A stretch of DNA of 35,480 nt from an uncultured Clostridia bacterium (GTDB lineage Bacteria; Bacillota; Clostridia; Oscillospirales; CAG-272), in the NCBI GenBank assembly GCA_947624945.1, contig CANQMJ010000004.1, forward strand, positions 1 to 35,480, given 5' to 3'. The translations under genes and the position numbers were made by a program. Numbering within the stretch: the stretch's first letter is position 1; each line of letters starts with the position of its first letter. The notes beneath the pieces are model-generated. The model was not told where the DNA came from, ran no database searches, and saw nothing but the letters and a program-made list of their open reading frames with translations. Below are positions 34,364 through 35,480 of this stretch, one piece after another.

Positions 34364-35269
34364 ATGCAGCTTCAAATCAAAAACATTACAAAGTCATACG
34401 GCAAAAACTGCGCGCTGTCGGACTTCACCGCGACGCTCGAACCCGGCATATACGCGCTGCTCGGCCCGAACGGCTCCGGCAAGTCTACGCTGATGAACAT
34501 CCTAACCGACAATCTGCCCGCCGACAGCGGCGAAATACTGTTCGCGGACGGCAACAGCAGCGGCGAGCCGCGCGACGTGAAGAAAATGGGGGTGGAGTTC
34601 CGCGAAAAGCTCGGCTTCATGCCGCAGTACCCGGGACTTTATCCGAATTTCACCGTCGAGCGCTTCATGTGGTATATGGCGACGCTCAAATGCATCGGAA
34701 AAAACGACGCGAAGCGGCAGATAGACGAAATTCTCGCGTCCGTCGAGCTCGACGATGCGCGCCGCAAAAAGATCGGCGCGTTGTCGGGCGGCATGAAGCA
34801 GCGGCTTGCACTCGCACAGGCAGTACTCGGCGAGCCGTCGATACTTATACTCGACGAGCCGACTGCGGGACTCGACCCGAAGCAGCGCATAGCGATACGC
34901 AACTACATCGCAAAAATCGCGCTCTCCAAGATCGTACTTATCGCGACGCACGTCGTCTCCGACATCGAATTCATCGCACGCGACATCATCATGCTGAAAA
35001 AGGGCGTCATCGTTGACAACGCGCCGCCGCATGAGCTGACGAAAAAGATAGAGGGCAAGGTGTGGATCACTCCTTGCGCTGAAAGCGAAGTCGTGGCTAT
35101 GCAGGAGCATCACCGCGTGACGAACATCTCCCGCGACGACGAAGCCGGCGGCGTCGACCTGCGCATCATCGCGGACGGCGCGCCGACGCCGAATTCGCGC
35201 AACGCCGCGCCGACGCTCGAGGACTATTACCTCTACGTATTCGGCGACGAAGCGGCGCAAAATCAATAA
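34364..35269 (+). CDS. ABC transporter ATP-binding protein
   Basis: ATG 34364 with SD AGGAGGG (ORF track starts at 34337). 'GPNGSGKSTLMNIL', 'LSGGMKQRLALAQAVLGEPSILILDEPTAGLDP'. Confidence 0.93.
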   Translation: MQLQIKNITKSYGKNCALSDFTATLEPGIYALLGPNGSGKSTLMNILTDNLPADSGEILFADGNSSGEPRDVKKMGVEFREKLGFMPQYPGLYPNFTVERFMWYMATLKCIGKNDAKRQIDEILASVELDDARRKKIGALSGGMKQRLALAQAVLGEPSILILDEPTAGLDPKQRIAIRNYIAKIALSKIVLIATHVVSDIEFIARDIIMLKKGVIVDNAPPHELTKKIEGKVWITPCAESEVVAMQEHHRVTNISRDDEAGGVDLRIIADGAPTPNSRNAAPTLEDYYLYVFGDEAAQNQ

Positions 35270-35286
35270 ATAAACGGAGGTACATC

Positions 35287-35480
35287 ATGAAAAAGATCGC
35301 GCTTACATCGCTTTTACTCGCGCTGACGCTTACGCTTACGATGCTTTTGTCGTGCGGGCAAAATAAAAACGGCGGTTCCGATGCCACGGACGGCGGAGAC
35401 GGCAAGACGGACGGCGGCGAAGCTGGCGAGATACTGTCCGCCGCAGACAAAAAGCGCTACGAGGACACGACCGTTTACTC
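35287..35480 (+). CDS. Putative lipoprotein (3' truncated by window edge)
   Basis: SD GGAGGT then MKKIALTSLLLALTLTLTMLLSCGQNKNGGSDATDGGDGKTDGGEAGEILSAADKKRYEDTTVYS; lipobox-like LLSC. Confidence 0.75.
   Translation, partial: MKKIALTSLLLALTLTLTMLLSCGQNKNGGSDATDGGDGKTDGGEAGEILSAADKKRYEDTTVY

Noticed and set aside
1-35480. CRISPR array, cas genes, transposase or integrase
   Set aside because: No regularly spaced direct-repeat array and no ORF with recognisable Cas, transposase or recombinase motifs was seen.

Overview
The window looks like chromosome of an endospore-forming Clostridia-type Firmicute with high GC at third codon positions. Its backbone is dense and mostly ordinary: a PL11-type rhamnogalacturonan lyase (5'-truncated by the window), a heterodimeric ABC exporter, the spoIIA operon (spoIIAA-spoIIAB-sigF), an uninterrupted sigK, a DUF512-DUF3298-der-plsY-methyltransferase operon, a ROK regulator, tRNA-Leu(CAG), the complete spoIIIAA-AH operon, a CotF-like coat protein, two paralogous XRE/TPR-like regulators, yfcE, fhs, and an ABC ATPase followed by a truncated lipoprotein. 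The main items for follow-up are: (1) an 840-aa ECF-type sigma factor with a ~650-aa helical plus repeated beta-type C-terminal extension and a possible internal start at the domain boundary; (2) an AT-rich gene next to the tRNA encoding seven treble-clef/zinc-ribbon repeats around a Vsr/PD-(D/E)XK-like nuclease core, with a NUMOD-like tail; (3) a PlsY acyltransferase with an N-terminal lipoprotein-like extracytoplasmic domain; (4) a methyltransferase whose C-terminal 33 codons lie in the -1 frame; (5) a ~740-bp non-coding region with an orphan terminator and a cluster of 7-mer/short-loop/7-mer mini-hairpins flanked by an 11-bp direct repeat. All family calls are from reading translations and motifs; no database search was run.
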